Below the pieces are notes generated by a model. That model did not search any database. It worked only from the letters and a program-made list of their open reading frames with translations, and was not told the DNA's origin. Position numbers and translations under genes: made by a program. Source: Firmicutes bacterium UBA5454 (GTDB lineage: Bacteria; Bacillota; Clostridia; Caldicoprobacterales; DTU083). From it: DNA of 31,849 nucleotides. Where the stretch lies: contig DIQU01000061.1 in the NCBI GenBank assembly GCA_002426555.1, forward strand, positions 29,847 through 61,695. The letters run 5' to 3'. Of this stretch, positions 18,643 to 27,542 are shown one piece after another (the first letter of the stretch is position 1; the number at the start of each line of letters is the position of its first letter).

Positions 18643-18756
18643 ATTATCTTGGTAACTAAGGGCAATAGAGAGGATTTTATACAGAGCGGTTTGTATGATT
18701 TTTTCAGAATTAACGAGGTCCTGTTCAGCTATGATCAGCCCTTGTTAGGAGGATGA
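18643..18756 (+). pseudogene. Possible 3' remnant of a lost gene between the two modules
   Basis: The 135-base gap between the UvrD gene and the next operon has an open frame from 18643 to a TGA at 18754-18756. It would read NREDFIQSGLYDFFRINEVL and end with SYDQPLLGG. The composition, with alternating hydrophobic and polar residues and a sensible C-terminus, looks like real protein. There is no good start codon or ribosome binding site: the TTG at 18649 has none. The stop overlaps the AGGAGG of the next gene. It may be the tail of a gene deleted when the two modules were joined. It is short enough to be chance, so confidence is low. Confidence 0.25.
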
Positions 18757-18758
18757 CT

Positions 18759-19934
18759 ATGCTTAATTTAGGGTGGATTGATTTTTCAAAGAGCGACCGG
18801 GATATGGTTCTGAGTGTGCTACGCCAACTGACAGAGCCGGGCGCGGTGGACGAGCTTGGCATCGGATCAATAAGGGACGGCTTTTCCGATATCCTCTTTC
18901 CTGGCACCTCTACTATCCAGACGAGAGCAAAATATCTTTTCATTATACCGTATATCTGCCTGGAGCTTGAACGAGGAAAGAAGTTATTACCGCGTCAGTT
19001 TATAGAGGCGTTAGAACAAAGCGAGCTTGAACTTATTGACACCCTCGCCGTTAATGGCGCTGTGGGTGTTATCGGGCAGCGTTCTCGGCAAACGCTGAGA
19101 AGAAAGCCGTCGAGTATTTACTGGAGTGCACTGCGAACCTACGGTTTTATTTCAGAGCCGGTTACGCTATCTGAATATGCGGCGCTTTTTCACGCGCGAA
19201 AAACTGCGTCAGAGCAGGAAAAAGGACTGGGAAAGCGCAAAGCCAAACATGAGGATGATACAATCGATGACTCCGATGCTGGGATGAGCGGAGCAGCCTT
19301 TTGGCGCGTACCCGCCGCAGAAGAGAATTGGCGCGAAAGCCTAACAATTAAGTTGACTTTAGACGAAGCTACATATTTGCGTGAGCGTATCACGTCCATG
19401 CCCGGCACCCGGGACAGCCTACTTGCGTTGGTGTTACGTGAAAATCGGCTGGACTTCACCGAATATGAGGAATTCGATGATATCAATGCTATGCAAAGCA
19501 TTATGCCACCTGAACTATTGAGAGATTATAAGCTTGCTCGCGATTTTTCGCGCTTCATTTTTGGCGCACAGGTCAGGTACAATGTCATTTATTCAGATGG
19601 ACAAAATAAACTTGCCAATGAGTTATGGTCTCAATACAAAGAGGAACAACCGACCGTGAGCCTTGCCGATATTCAGGCACGACTCAAGCCCCGCGCCAGC
19701 GTGATGCGGTTTCTCAAGGCATATAAATCTGCAATTGATAACGAGAGCGAACTGGACAACCTTGTCATTCGCCGCGAAAAAGAACTTAAAGGTGCGGCGC
19801 GTGCAAAGCTGATGAATACAGAGCTGTATAAGTACGACGATAATAACGTAAATATGTCTTCGCTTGTTTACCGCTTGCCCAATGTTCAGCGTATCATCAA
19901 GGACATTTTCGAGGGGGAATGCAACCATGCTTAA
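18759..19934 (+). CDS. DUF6361 family protein
   Basis: 391 residues. The N-terminus LGWIDFSKSDRDMVLSVLRQ followed by VDELGIGSIRDGFSDILFPG and TIQTRAKYLF is the pattern I know as DUF6361, an uncharacterised family found beside PLD-type nucleases and SNF2-like helicases. There are no membrane segments and no nuclease or ATPase motif. A charged linker (about residues 150-175, Lys and Asp rich) divides the protein into two helical halves. Two in-frame ATGs exist. The first (18753) abuts the AGGAGG at 18747-18752, while the second (18759) is six bases after it, so the second is the likely start. The next gene begins inside its last codons with an 8-base overlap, which suggests a fixed partnership. 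Its role is unknown. It could be an adaptor or sensor for the PLD-helicase pair. Confidence 0.75.
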   Translation: MLNLGWIDFSKSDRDMVLSVLRQLTEPGAVDELGIGSIRDGFSDILFPGTSTIQTRAKYLFIIPYICLELERGKKLLPRQFIEALEQSELELIDTLAVNGAVGVIGQRSRQTLRRKPSSIYWSALRTYGFISEPVTLSEYAALFHARKTASEQEKGLGKRKAKHEDDTIDDSDAGMSGAAFWRVPAAEENWRESLTIKLTLDEATYLRERITSMPGTRDSLLALVLRENRLDFTEYEEFDDINAMQSIMPPELLRDYKLARDFSRFIFGAQVRYNVIYSDGQNKLANELWSQYKEEQPTVSLADIQARLKPRASVMRFLKAYKSAIDNESELDNLVIRREKELKGAARAKLMNTELYKYDDNNVNMSSLVYRLPNVQRIIKDIFEGECNHA

Positions 19935-21696
19935 TGCACAATCAGATCGCATTGATTATAGGGAGCTGCTTTCACCACCTCCGAGTTATAAGGTGTCGTT
20001 TGCAGTCGGAACGACATATTCCCTTGACCTTGAGACACTGACAGCTGTATGCGCTATCGTTGGCCTCAATGTGGAAGCGGATACCGAGCTTACGCAGAGT
20101 CCGTTACATATGCTCGAAGCAATTCGCAGGGCAAGCGGAAAGCTGCTTATTTTCTGCCAGAGCGGTCAAATAAAGATGCCGGATAAACCCAATAAATTGC
20201 TACCACTGCTTGAAAACTGTGTGAGCGAGGTCAGCCTGCGAAACAAACGGTCGTTTCATCCCAAAACGTGGTTCTTGAAGTTTAAAGCAGACGGCTTGCC
20301 CGACAAGTACCGTCTGATTGTCATGTCCAGAAATCTCACCTTCGACCGCAGTTGGGACGTTGCACTGCGCCTTGATAGCGCAGTAAGGGGTGAAATGGTT
20401 ATTGAGCAAGATGAAAGCACAGGCGAGGCAATGCGCTCATTTTTGCAATGGCTGCATAAGAACGCAAGCACACACAACAGTCAGCTCAAGAATAAAAGAA
20501 AGCTGTTGTCTAAGCTTGCAAATGAAATTGTTGATGTGGAGTGGCGTTATCTTGGCAAGGAATTTGACAGCTTCGACTTTATCCCTTACGGCATCGGTGT
20601 TTCCTCCACCGACAACCTTGGTGACAGCTTCCATAAGATGCTGGTCATATCGCCATTTTTGAGCAAAAGCGTCATTGAGGGCTTTGAAAAGAAGCGCCTT
20701 GTGAATCCTGACTGTACGCTTATTACAAGGAAATCGGAGCTATCGAAGCTAAGTACGGTGTTGCTCAAGTCATTTGATACCTACACCATTAAGGACGATG
20801 TAGTTGATGGCGAGGAGCGAATCTCTGAAACTGGAGATTTCAAGACACAGGACATCCATGCAAAGGTCTATCTCCGCACAAAATGGTTAAACAGTGAGTT
20901 ATACGTGGGCTCGGCAAACGCGAGCTATAACGCTTTTTTTGGCGGCAATGTGGAGTGCATGATTGCCCTTTGGGGTAAGCAGCGGTATTTGAACGTCGAT
21001 AAACTCAAGCAAGATCTGTTCGGTTCTGACGAAAAGGCGAATCCGTTTGAGAAAGTCGAGCCGAAGGAGTATGTTGCCACTAGCGACGATGCTGTTATTA
21101 TTATGCTTGAAAGCACTGTGCGTGATTTTTGCGCTCTTCGAAAAACAGCAGTCGTAACGGAAAAAGAGCATTTCAATGTGACCGTGACTATGCCGCCGTT
21201 TCAAAGCGAATCCAAAATGACGTTATCTCCCCTAATGATGGTAAATCATCAGCTGTTAAGCGAGAGTATAAGTTTTACCGGCCTCGGTCTGCGCGACATC
21301 TCCGAATGGTATGTCGTCACGGCAAAGAGTCGTGGCAAAGAGGTTAGTCGGGTACTGAAAATCCAGACCACAGGGATCCCCGAAAACCGCGACTCTGCTG
21401 TGTTCAGCGAAGTTGTAAGGGATAAAAACGCATTTTTGAACTATATCGCGTTCCTATTAAGCGACGATTTCCTTGCCGCTTTTTTGGAGAGCATGAAAAA
21501 GGGCAAAGGCGATTTCCGCTTCCTAAATATGAGTTTCGATGTACCGATTTTGTACGAACGTATGTTGAAAGCTGCGGCAAACGACAAAGATAGCCTGCGT
21601 GAAATTAGAGAAATAATATCGCTTACGAATGATAATATTATTCCGCAAGACTTTCTGAAGCTGTACGAGCAGTTTGAAAAGGTGGTGAAGCAATGA
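19927..21696 (+). CDS. Phospholipase-D-type (HKD) nuclease
   Basis: 589 residues. Two half-sites of the PLD superfamily are visible: FHPKTW (His111, Lys113) followed by SRNLTFD (Ser134 to Asp139), and DIHAKVYL (His311, Lys313) followed by GSANAS (328-333). Two such motifs build one active site that cleaves a phosphodiester through a covalent histidine intermediate, as in HKD nucleases and DrmC of DISARM. The residues look intact, so it should be a DNA nuclease rather than a lipase. It has no signal peptide. The C-terminal 250 residues are of unknown fold. The frame is open upstream to 19864, but the ATG at 19927 has GAGGGGG (19911-19917) nine bases before it. It overlaps the DUF6361 gene by 8 bases and the following helicase gene by 4, so the three are translationally coupled. 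This PLD protein is longer than I expect for DrmC, so a separate system is also possible. Confidence 0.85.
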   Translation: MLNAQSDRIDYRELLSPPPSYKVSFAVGTTYSLDLETLTAVCAIVGLNVEADTELTQSPLHMLEAIRRASGKLLIFCQSGQIKMPDKPNKLLPLLENCVSEVSLRNKRSFHPKTWFLKFKADGLPDKYRLIVMSRNLTFDRSWDVALRLDSAVRGEMVIEQDESTGEAMRSFLQWLHKNASTHNSQLKNKRKLLSKLANEIVDVEWRYLGKEFDSFDFIPYGIGVSSTDNLGDSFHKMLVISPFLSKSVIEGFEKKRLVNPDCTLITRKSELSKLSTVLLKSFDTYTIKDDVVDGEERISETGDFKTQDIHAKVYLRTKWLNSELYVGSANASYNAFFGGNVECMIALWGKQRYLNVDKLKQDLFGSDEKANPFEKVEPKEYVATSDDAVIIMLESTVRDFCALRKTAVVTEKEHFNVTVTMPPFQSESKMTLSPLMMVNHQLLSESISFTGLGLRDISEWYVVTAKSRGKEVSRVLKIQTTGIPENRDSAVFSEVVRDKNAFLNYIAFLLSDDFLAAFLESMKKGKGDFRFLNMSFDVPILYERMLKAAANDKDSLREIREIISLTNDNIIPQDFLKLYEQFEKVVKQ

Positions 21697-24600
21697 GCGC
21701 GATTACACTCGCTGAAAGGGAAAAAATCATATTGTCCGAACTGAAAGACTTCCAACGCGCTACGACAGAACGTTGCTTCGACCTGTTCAGATCGGGACAG
21801 AAGCGCGTCCTCGTCGCCGATGAGGTCGGACTTGGAAAAACGCTTATCGCAAGAGGCGTAATAGCCAAGCTCGCAAACTATCACAAACAAACAGGCGACG
21901 AGCTTTTTAAGGTGCTTTATATATGCTCAAATACATCTATTGCCAACCAGAATATTCGCAAACTCAAAATATACGATAGTGTGACCGTGGACGGCGTATC
22001 TGACACAAGGTTGTCAATGCAACATCTGAAAATCTTTGAGCAGGAAAACGACTCTAAAGTTCGGGAGGGCTATATTCAACTTATCCCTCTCACCCCAGCG
22101 ACCTCCTTTAACATCACAAATAGCAGCGGTCTTGCGCAGGAGCGCGCGTTGATTTTCGCAATCCTGAAGCGGCTCGATATGTTCAGCACCTCAAAAGACG
22201 AGCTTGAGGTTATCTTTGCAGATGGTATAAACGGTTTCTACACATGGGCTAAGGACTGGATAGAGCAGCGTGTCATCGACTGTGATAATGCGTCTAATGG
22301 CGTATATCTTAAAACCATATGCCATGATGTATTAACGCATTTTGACGCGAAACTGACGGAAGAACTCCTTGGCTTGTGCGAAGCGGTTCACAATAACAGA
22401 TATGACGCCACGGTTGGCAGGCGGACAATCCGCAGTCTCCGCGTCCTTTTCTCACAGGTCAGTATCGGCAGGCTCAACCCCGATCTCGTCATAATGGACG
22501 AGTTTCAGCGGTTCCGTGAGTTGATTACCGCTTCGCCAGACAGTGAGATAGGTCTGCTCACCAACGCTTTTCTTAAGGGTAAGAACACGAATACCCTCCT
22601 GCTTTCCGCGACACCGTATAAATTATATCAAACCCTTGAAGAAGCAGCTGAAAGCGGCGTTGATGAACACTATCAGGAATTCTTAGAGCTTATGCGATTC
22701 CTGTTCTCAGATGAGAATAAGAACATGCAATTTGAGGAAACGTGGAGCAGTTTCTCTAACTCTCTTCGCGAGGTTACGTCCGATTTTGGAACGCTTATAA
22801 GCATCAAGAACAAAGCGGAGCAAGCGATGTACAGTGGTATCTGCCGTACAGAGCGACTCCTCGTTGGCGAGAGCGGGAGCTTCTTTGATGACAGCAAGAC
22901 AAAAGCACCTCTTGACATATCCGAAACAGATGTTCAATCGTTTATGGTTGCCGAAAACCTCAGTGATACGGTTCATATTCCAGTTGAGTATGTGAAATCG
23001 TGTCCCTATTTGCTGTCTTTCATGGAACATTACAAATACAAGTCGGATATCAAGCATTTGAAGCCGAACATATCCCGTCAGGCCCGTAAGCTACTGTTCA
23101 TAGATGAAAAGAAGCTACGTGAATACGAACCACTGCCTCCCAACAACGCAAGACTTGAGCGCCTTATGGATGTCTCCTTGGCAAATGGAGCAGAAAGACT
23201 GCTTTGGGTTCCGCCATCAATTCCATATTATAAGCCGGGCGGTGTTTTCAAGGGCAGGGATGGATTTTCAAAGGTGCTTGTCTTTTCAGCATGGGAAATG
23301 GTTCCGCGAATGATTGCCTGCACCCTTTCGTATGAGTGTGAGCGGCGCACAATTGGAAAACTGTACTCAGATGAGCCAGATAAACGCAATAAGGGCTATC
23401 TAATTGAAGATGACGTCTCAAGTAGTGGTTCTAAGCGGAAGGTTACCACCCGCTTCCCATATCGAAAACTCACGGAAAACAGGATTAAGCCACTTACGAC
23501 TGCGAGTACGACGCTCGCCGAGTTTTACAACCCAGTAGAGCACATGGGCGAATCGCTGAGTGATATACGCAAAGGCATTAAGAAACAGATACAACCGCTA
23601 CTTGACGGTATAAAGTGTGAATACGACCTCACAGAACGCGGAGCACCGGACATGGACTGGTATTGGGTTGCACCTCTGCTCTTTGACGAGTTCATGCGGT
23701 TCAACATCTGGCCTGTAAATAAGAAAATTGAGATTCCAAAGAGAAAAATGCCTTCCGATTTGGCTGACGTCCTCACGTCAATGGCAATAGCGTCACCCGC
23801 CATATGTGCGATGCGAGTTTTCAAGGGCGACCGTAGCCTTGCAGAGAGGTTTGCAAAAGAAGTCGCAGATATACTTGACAAGCCCGAGGCGATAGCTGTT
23901 ATTGAACTGGCTTACGGCAAGAGTGACGATGCCCATTATAAGAATGTTCTGAAATACTGCGTGGATGGCAACTTCGCCGCCATGCTCGATGAGTACGCTC
24001 ACGTCCTCAACGACAGAAATATGGAGAGCCTGTGCAATCAAATGTGCGAAGCTCTACAGGCAACAACGGCAAGTTATTCTATTGATACCTACACAAGCTT
24101 TACTGAGAATAAAAAGGCACAGATTCGTATGCGTTCACATTTCGCCGCTGGGTTTTATCAGACAAAGAGCGACGAGAAAACCTCGCAGCGGAAAGAAAAT
24201 CTACGAACGGCCTTCAACGCGCCGTTTCGACCATTTGTGCTTGCCACCACATCAATAGGTCAAGAGGGTCTGGATTTCCACAACTACACCCGTAAGATAA
24301 TGCACTGGAATCTGCCGCACAACCCCGTCGACCTTGAACAGCGCGAGGGGCGTATTAACCGCTATAAGTGCCTTGCAATCAGGCAGAGTTTGGCGCAGAA
24401 ATATAGGGACGCTGATTTTACGAGTAATGTTTGGGATGAAGTATTCCAGTTTGCCCTTGACGCCAAAGGCGATGATGAGCCGGAGCTTGTTCCGTTCTGG
24501 TGTCTGCCGGAGGACGGCTCAGTGAAAATCGAGCGTATTATCCCGATGTACCCATACAGCAAGGATAAAGCAATATATAACCGATTGCTGAAAATCCTGT

Positions 24601-24725
24601 CGTTGTATCGTGTCACAATGGGTCAGGCGCGGCAGGAGGAATTACTCGAATATCTGTCCAATAACCGTAGCCCGGAGGAGCTAAAAGAGTTATTTATAAA
24701 CCTGAGTCCGATTAGAAAGGAATGA
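21693..24725 (+). CDS. SNF2-like superfamily 2 helicase of the PLD module
   Basis: 1010 residues. Motif I DEVGLGKT lies very near the N-terminus (43-50), DEFQ at 269-272 and LLLSATPYKLY near 305. The second lobe is far downstream: TTSIGQEGLDFHNYTRKIMH and EQREGRINRYK at about 882-892. More than 500 residues therefore separate the two ATPase lobes, and this insert shows no motif I recognise. The overall layout matches helicase-related proteins paired with PLD nucleases. It is clearly not a close copy of the SNF2 gene at 1172-3988, whose lobes are close together and whose DEAQ box differs. The ATG overlaps the PLD stop (ATGA), with AAGGTGG (21679-21685) upstream. I infer that it moves on DNA and presents it to the PLD nuclease. 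Confidence 0.85.
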   Translation: MSAITLAEREKIILSELKDFQRATTERCFDLFRSGQKRVLVADEVGLGKTLIARGVIAKLANYHKQTGDELFKVLYICSNTSIANQNIRKLKIYDSVTVDGVSDTRLSMQHLKIFEQENDSKVREGYIQLIPLTPATSFNITNSSGLAQERALIFAILKRLDMFSTSKDELEVIFADGINGFYTWAKDWIEQRVIDCDNASNGVYLKTICHDVLTHFDAKLTEELLGLCEAVHNNRYDATVGRRTIRSLRVLFSQVSIGRLNPDLVIMDEFQRFRELITASPDSEIGLLTNAFLKGKNTNTLLLSATPYKLYQTLEEAAESGVDEHYQEFLELMRFLFSDENKNMQFEETWSSFSNSLREVTSDFGTLISIKNKAEQAMYSGICRTERLLVGESGSFFDDSKTKAPLDISETDVQSFMVAENLSDTVHIPVEYVKSCPYLLSFMEHYKYKSDIKHLKPNISRQARKLLFIDEKKLREYEPLPPNNARLERLMDVSLANGAERLLWVPPSIPYYKPGGVFKGRDGFSKVLVFSAWEMVPRMIACTLSYECERRTIGKLYSDEPDKRNKGYLIEDDVSSSGSKRKVTTRFPYRKLTENRIKPLTTASTTLAEFYNPVEHMGESLSDIRKGIKKQIQPLLDGIKCEYDLTERGAPDMDWYWVAPLLFDEFMRFNIWPVNKKIEIPKRKMPSDLADVLTSMAIASPAICAMRVFKGDRSLAERFAKEVADILDKPEAIAVIELAYGKSDDAHYKNVLKYCVDGNFAAMLDEYAHVLNDRNMESLCNQMCEALQATTASYSIDTYTSFTENKKAQIRMRSHFAAGFYQTKSDEKTSQRKENLRTAFNAPFRPFVLATTSIGQEGLDFHNYTRKIMHWNLPHNPVDLEQREGRINRYKCLAIRQSLAQKYRDADFTSNVWDEVFQFALDAKGDDEPELVPFWCLPEDGSVKIERIIPMYPYSKDKAIYNRLLKILSLYRVTMGQARQEELLEYLSNNRSPEELKELFINLSPIRKE

Positions 24726-24730
24726 ACACA

Positions 24731-25387
24731 ATGGAAAGTCTTGTTTTCTGCAAAATCTCCAGTATGAAGTATTACAAAGGCGCAAGTTGGAGTGATGTTC
24801 CCTATAACGGCGGTAGCTTCGTAAAGGAAAACGGATACGGCCATGAAGAATATAACTTCCTTGTGCGGGATATTCCTGCTGATTGGATAGACGATTCCGG
24901 CACGGTGGCGGCAAGTAAATACTGCCTTGGCTTTGTTGAAACCAAAAGTACAAACGCCAGTAAAAGTAATCAGCTTCATGTTGAAAAGATTCTTGGATTC
25001 GGAGATGCGTTCAATAAGGATCTGTGTGTGACTGGCGTTACCGTTATTTGGTGTGCCACTTCTGACCTAAATGAAACGTCGGTGGTCGGCTGGTATAAGA
25101 ACGCTACGGTGTTTCGTGAGTACCAATTATTTATGGATGAGAAGAATAAAGAGCGATTTTACAATGTACTTGCTCACTCGTCTAATTGCGTTCTCCTTCC
25201 GCAAGGCACTCGACATCGGCACATATGGAGCGTACCCTCAAAGAAGTATACAAGGGCCTTTGGCTTCGGGCAATCCATGTTGTGGTATGCACAGGAGGAA
25301 AAGGCGGTGCCTTATTTGCAACGCCTAACAGACAATATCAATAGCTATATGGAGGAGAACTGGTTGCTCAAATACCCGGAAAAGTAG
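24731..25387 (+). CDS. Orphan protein, possible PUA/EVE-like modified-base reader
   Basis: 218 residues from the ATG at 24731. The ATG at 24722 abuts the AAAGGA (24716-24721) and gives no room for the ribosome, while 24731 is nine bases away. The protein is rich in aromatic residues in short conserved-looking blocks: WSDVPYNGG (about 20-28), GHEEYNF (37-43), GWYKNATVF (120-128) and FGFGQSMLWYA (177-187). Aromatic cages of this kind are typical of small beta-barrel readers of modified bases such as EVE, YTH or ASCH-type PUA folds. I cannot assign it to one, and there is no nuclease motif. It is the last gene of the DUF6361-PLD-helicase run and almost touches the helicase stop, so it may help that module tell self from foreign DNA. 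The function is inference. Confidence 0.6.
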   Translation: MESLVFCKISSMKYYKGASWSDVPYNGGSFVKENGYGHEEYNFLVRDIPADWIDDSGTVAASKYCLGFVETKSTNASKSNQLHVEKILGFGDAFNKDLCVTGVTVIWCATSDLNETSVVGWYKNATVFREYQLFMDEKNKERFYNVLAHSSNCVLLPQGTRHRHIWSVPSKKYTRAFGFGQSMLWYAQEEKAVPYLQRLTDNINSYMEENWLLKYPEK

Positions 25388-25421
25388 CAGGCCATGACTT
25401 GCATGTAAAGACGGTAAACGA

Positions 25422-25451
25422 TTGGATTAGTTATCGATTTGAGCCTATATA
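25422..25451 (+). promoter_or_regulatory. Weak candidate promoter for the Wadjet operon
   Basis: In the 111-base gap before jetA, TTGGAT (25422-25427) and TATATA (25446-25451) are spaced by 18 bases. The match is moderate and the region is A+T-rich, so it could be chance. The gap also contains a short open frame on the + strand that ends at a TAA at 25451-25453. No terminator hairpin is visible. Confidence 0.3.
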
Positions 25452-25498
25452 ACAAAAAGTAAGGGCTTTTAAAGAAGGTAAAGAAAGCGGGTGATTAT

Positions 25499-26893
25499 TT
25501 GGGTCTTTTTGATATTGTTCCAAGCAATTTTTTCTCAGTACTAGTGTCCGGTAATCGGGAAATATATGTTGAATCACTCATGCTTTTGCACGACTTATTT
25601 AAGTTCGAGTTGAACATTAAGGTTGACGATTATATATCCTCCTTAATCTCAATTTTAGAGGATAGAGCTTATGTTATTGAGGAGGATGACGAGGAGTCCG
25701 AAAACAGTACGACGCTCAGCGGTAAAGCACGACTCATATTGAACCGATTTATCAAAACAGGCTGGGTTGACAAGGAGTTCCTTGATAGCTCATTTGTTGA
25801 GATATTGACACCTCGCAACTATGCAATTCCAGTTATGAAACTGCTCAGTGAATTAGGCGAAAATAATATTCATGAGTATAACTCACTTGTTTTTGCAACC
25901 TATTCCGGATTAAAGCAGGCAAAAACCGAACATGAGGAGCAAATGTATGAAGCTGTGCTGTCGGCGAAGGCAAACACGCAGCAACTTCAGTATGAACTAC
26001 GCACGCTTTATCATGGCATTAGAGGATTCATTCGAGATATTCAAGAGCAGGGTGATGTAAACCTACTTTTACAGAACCATTTTGAAGAATACAAAAAAAT
26101 GTCGGACCGAATCTATCACCCAATCAAAACAATGGACTCTATTCACCGGTATATGGCACCAATACAGAGCCTTTTGGCGGATATTTTGGCAGATGAACAC
26201 TTACTACAAATGATGAGCGAGCGTGCTATGACAATTAAAAAGCACGAAGACGAGAATGAGGCAGGGCATGAAATCATCAGTGCAATTGATTATATTTTAG
26301 ACACCTATCAATCGGTTGGTGGCGTTATCAACGAAATTGACCGAAAACACAGCACCTACACAAAAAGCTCGATTGAGAAAATTCAGTATTTAATGACGGC
26401 TGACCAAAGTATTAAAGGTAAATTGCTTGATTTGATGAAAGCATATGCATTCTCTGAGGATGAGAACCGCGAAAAAATTGGATTGCTATTGGAAAATAAT
26501 ATTCGAGTAAATCGTCAGGAATTCTTGGACGGGAAATCCATTTACCACAAAAGCGTTAGGAGCCGACGTGTGGATACAAACCCACTTCCCATTGATAAAG
26601 ATGAGGGCTTCTCCGATGAGGTTATGGCTGGGATGCTGGAACAGTTAAAGAAGGGATACCCGATAGCGAGAGTTCGCGCTTATGTGGACGGGCTATTCCC
26701 TGATGGCGTAAAAGAAATACATAGTAGCGATATTCACTTTGATGATGATTCTGAGTTCATCCTTTTTATGTTGGCAACTATGCGTGCAACTGATAAGGGT
26801 ATGAATTATTTAATAGCTATGGAAGATGGTCGTGTTTTGCAAGATGGCTACCGAATACCCAATATGACGTTGCATAAAATGGAGGGCAAATAA
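25499..26893 (+). CDS. jetA: Wadjet protein JetA (DUF5716-like)
   Basis: 464 residues. The N-terminus GLFDIVPSNFFSVLVSGNRE, then FKFELNIKVDDYISSLISIL, is characteristic of the DUF5716 form of JetA that I know from Clostridia. The protein is almost all helical, with a long coiled-coil-like middle (about 130-200 and 230-310), as expected of the kleisin-like subunit that joins the SMC-like heads in Wadjet. Wadjet senses small circular DNA by loop extrusion and cuts it through JetD. The start is TTG at 25499, as no ATG or GTG is in frame nearby, with a GGGTG-like site five to six bases upstream. jetB follows after one base. I lean to Wadjet type III because JetA is of this family rather than DUF3375, but the type call is from memory. 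Confidence 0.85.
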   Translation: MGLFDIVPSNFFSVLVSGNREIYVESLMLLHDLFKFELNIKVDDYISSLISILEDRAYVIEEDDEESENSTTLSGKARLILNRFIKTGWVDKEFLDSSFVEILTPRNYAIPVMKLLSELGENNIHEYNSLVFATYSGLKQAKTEHEEQMYEAVLSAKANTQQLQYELRTLYHGIRGFIRDIQEQGDVNLLLQNHFEEYKKMSDRIYHPIKTMDSIHRYMAPIQSLLADILADEHLLQMMSERAMTIKKHEDENEAGHEIISAIDYILDTYQSVGGVINEIDRKHSTYTKSSIEKIQYLMTADQSIKGKLLDLMKAYAFSEDENREKIGLLLENNIRVNRQEFLDGKSIYHKSVRSRRVDTNPLPIDKDEGFSDEVMAGMLEQLKKGYPIARVRAYVDGLFPDGVKEIHSSDIHFDDDSEFILFMLATMRATDKGMNYLIAMEDGRVLQDGYRIPNMTLHKMEGK

Positions 26894-26894
26894 T

Positions 26895-27542
26895 ATGTGG
26901 AACGAAAAATATGAGGCACTCTCGACTTACGAAAAAGGTGAGTTTCGAAGACTTTCAAATTATTTGCTATCCCACACCTATATGGTGCGCTATGAGTACC
27001 AGCCCTCCCAGCAAATGACATTGCCGAATGCGGACTATAATATGTCGGCTCGTTTATTTTCTGTATTGCATGATTATTTTTCAGTATCCGGCTGGCAATT
27101 AGAGAAGGATGATAACTACGGAATTTTATCCCTTATCAATATCTATGACCACAATCGGCTTAGGATTGACAGATTCACAACACTTTTTCTGTATACCTGC
27201 AGACTGATTTATGAAGAAAATCGTGAGAATACGGGAAATTTTCATACAGTAAAAACAGATACGCAAACAGTGGTAGAGAAAATGCGCACCTTGGGAATCA
27301 TAGGCAGAGGAAAAACGACACAAAAAGAGCGCATTGATGCGCAGCGCACATTGGCACATTACAATGTGATTCAAAAAATGGAATCTGCGGCATGGAGCAA
27401 TGATGGCAACCAACTGCTAATACTACCTTCTATCTTGTCGATGGTCTCCAATCAAGGTATCAATGATATGATAGCACAGCTTGAAGAAATGAAAACAGAG
27501 ATTTCAGTAGATGAAGCACTCTTCGACGAGGTGGCAGAATGA
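26895..27542 (+). CDS. jetB: Wadjet protein JetB (DUF4194-like)
   Basis: 215 residues, the usual size for JetB, the small winged-helix (KITE-like) subunit that binds the kleisin JetA. The sequence has the mixed short helices and strands expected, for example YMVRYEYQPSQQM and FRRLSNYLLSHT near the N-terminus, and an acidic C-terminus. GGAGGG (26881-26886) lies eight bases before the ATG, one base after the jetA stop. Its TGA overlaps the jetC start by four bases, so the three are made together. The family call rests on size, content and its place between JetA and an unmistakable JetC. Confidence 0.85.
   Translation: MWNEKYEALSTYEKGEFRRLSNYLLSHTYMVRYEYQPSQQMTLPNADYNMSARLFSVLHDYFSVSGWQLEKDDNYGILSLINIYDHNRLRIDRFTTLFLYTCRLIYEENRENTGNFHTVKTDTQTVVEKMRTLGIIGRGKTTQKERIDAQRTLAHYNVIQKMESAAWSNDGNQLLILPSILSMVSNQGINDMIAQLEEMKTEISVDEALFDEVAE

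Noticed and set aside
18628..18661. AGATAA-A-TTATCT palindrome as a terminator after the UvrD gene
   Set aside because: The six-pair stem is all weak, the outer bases do not pair well, and no T tract follows.
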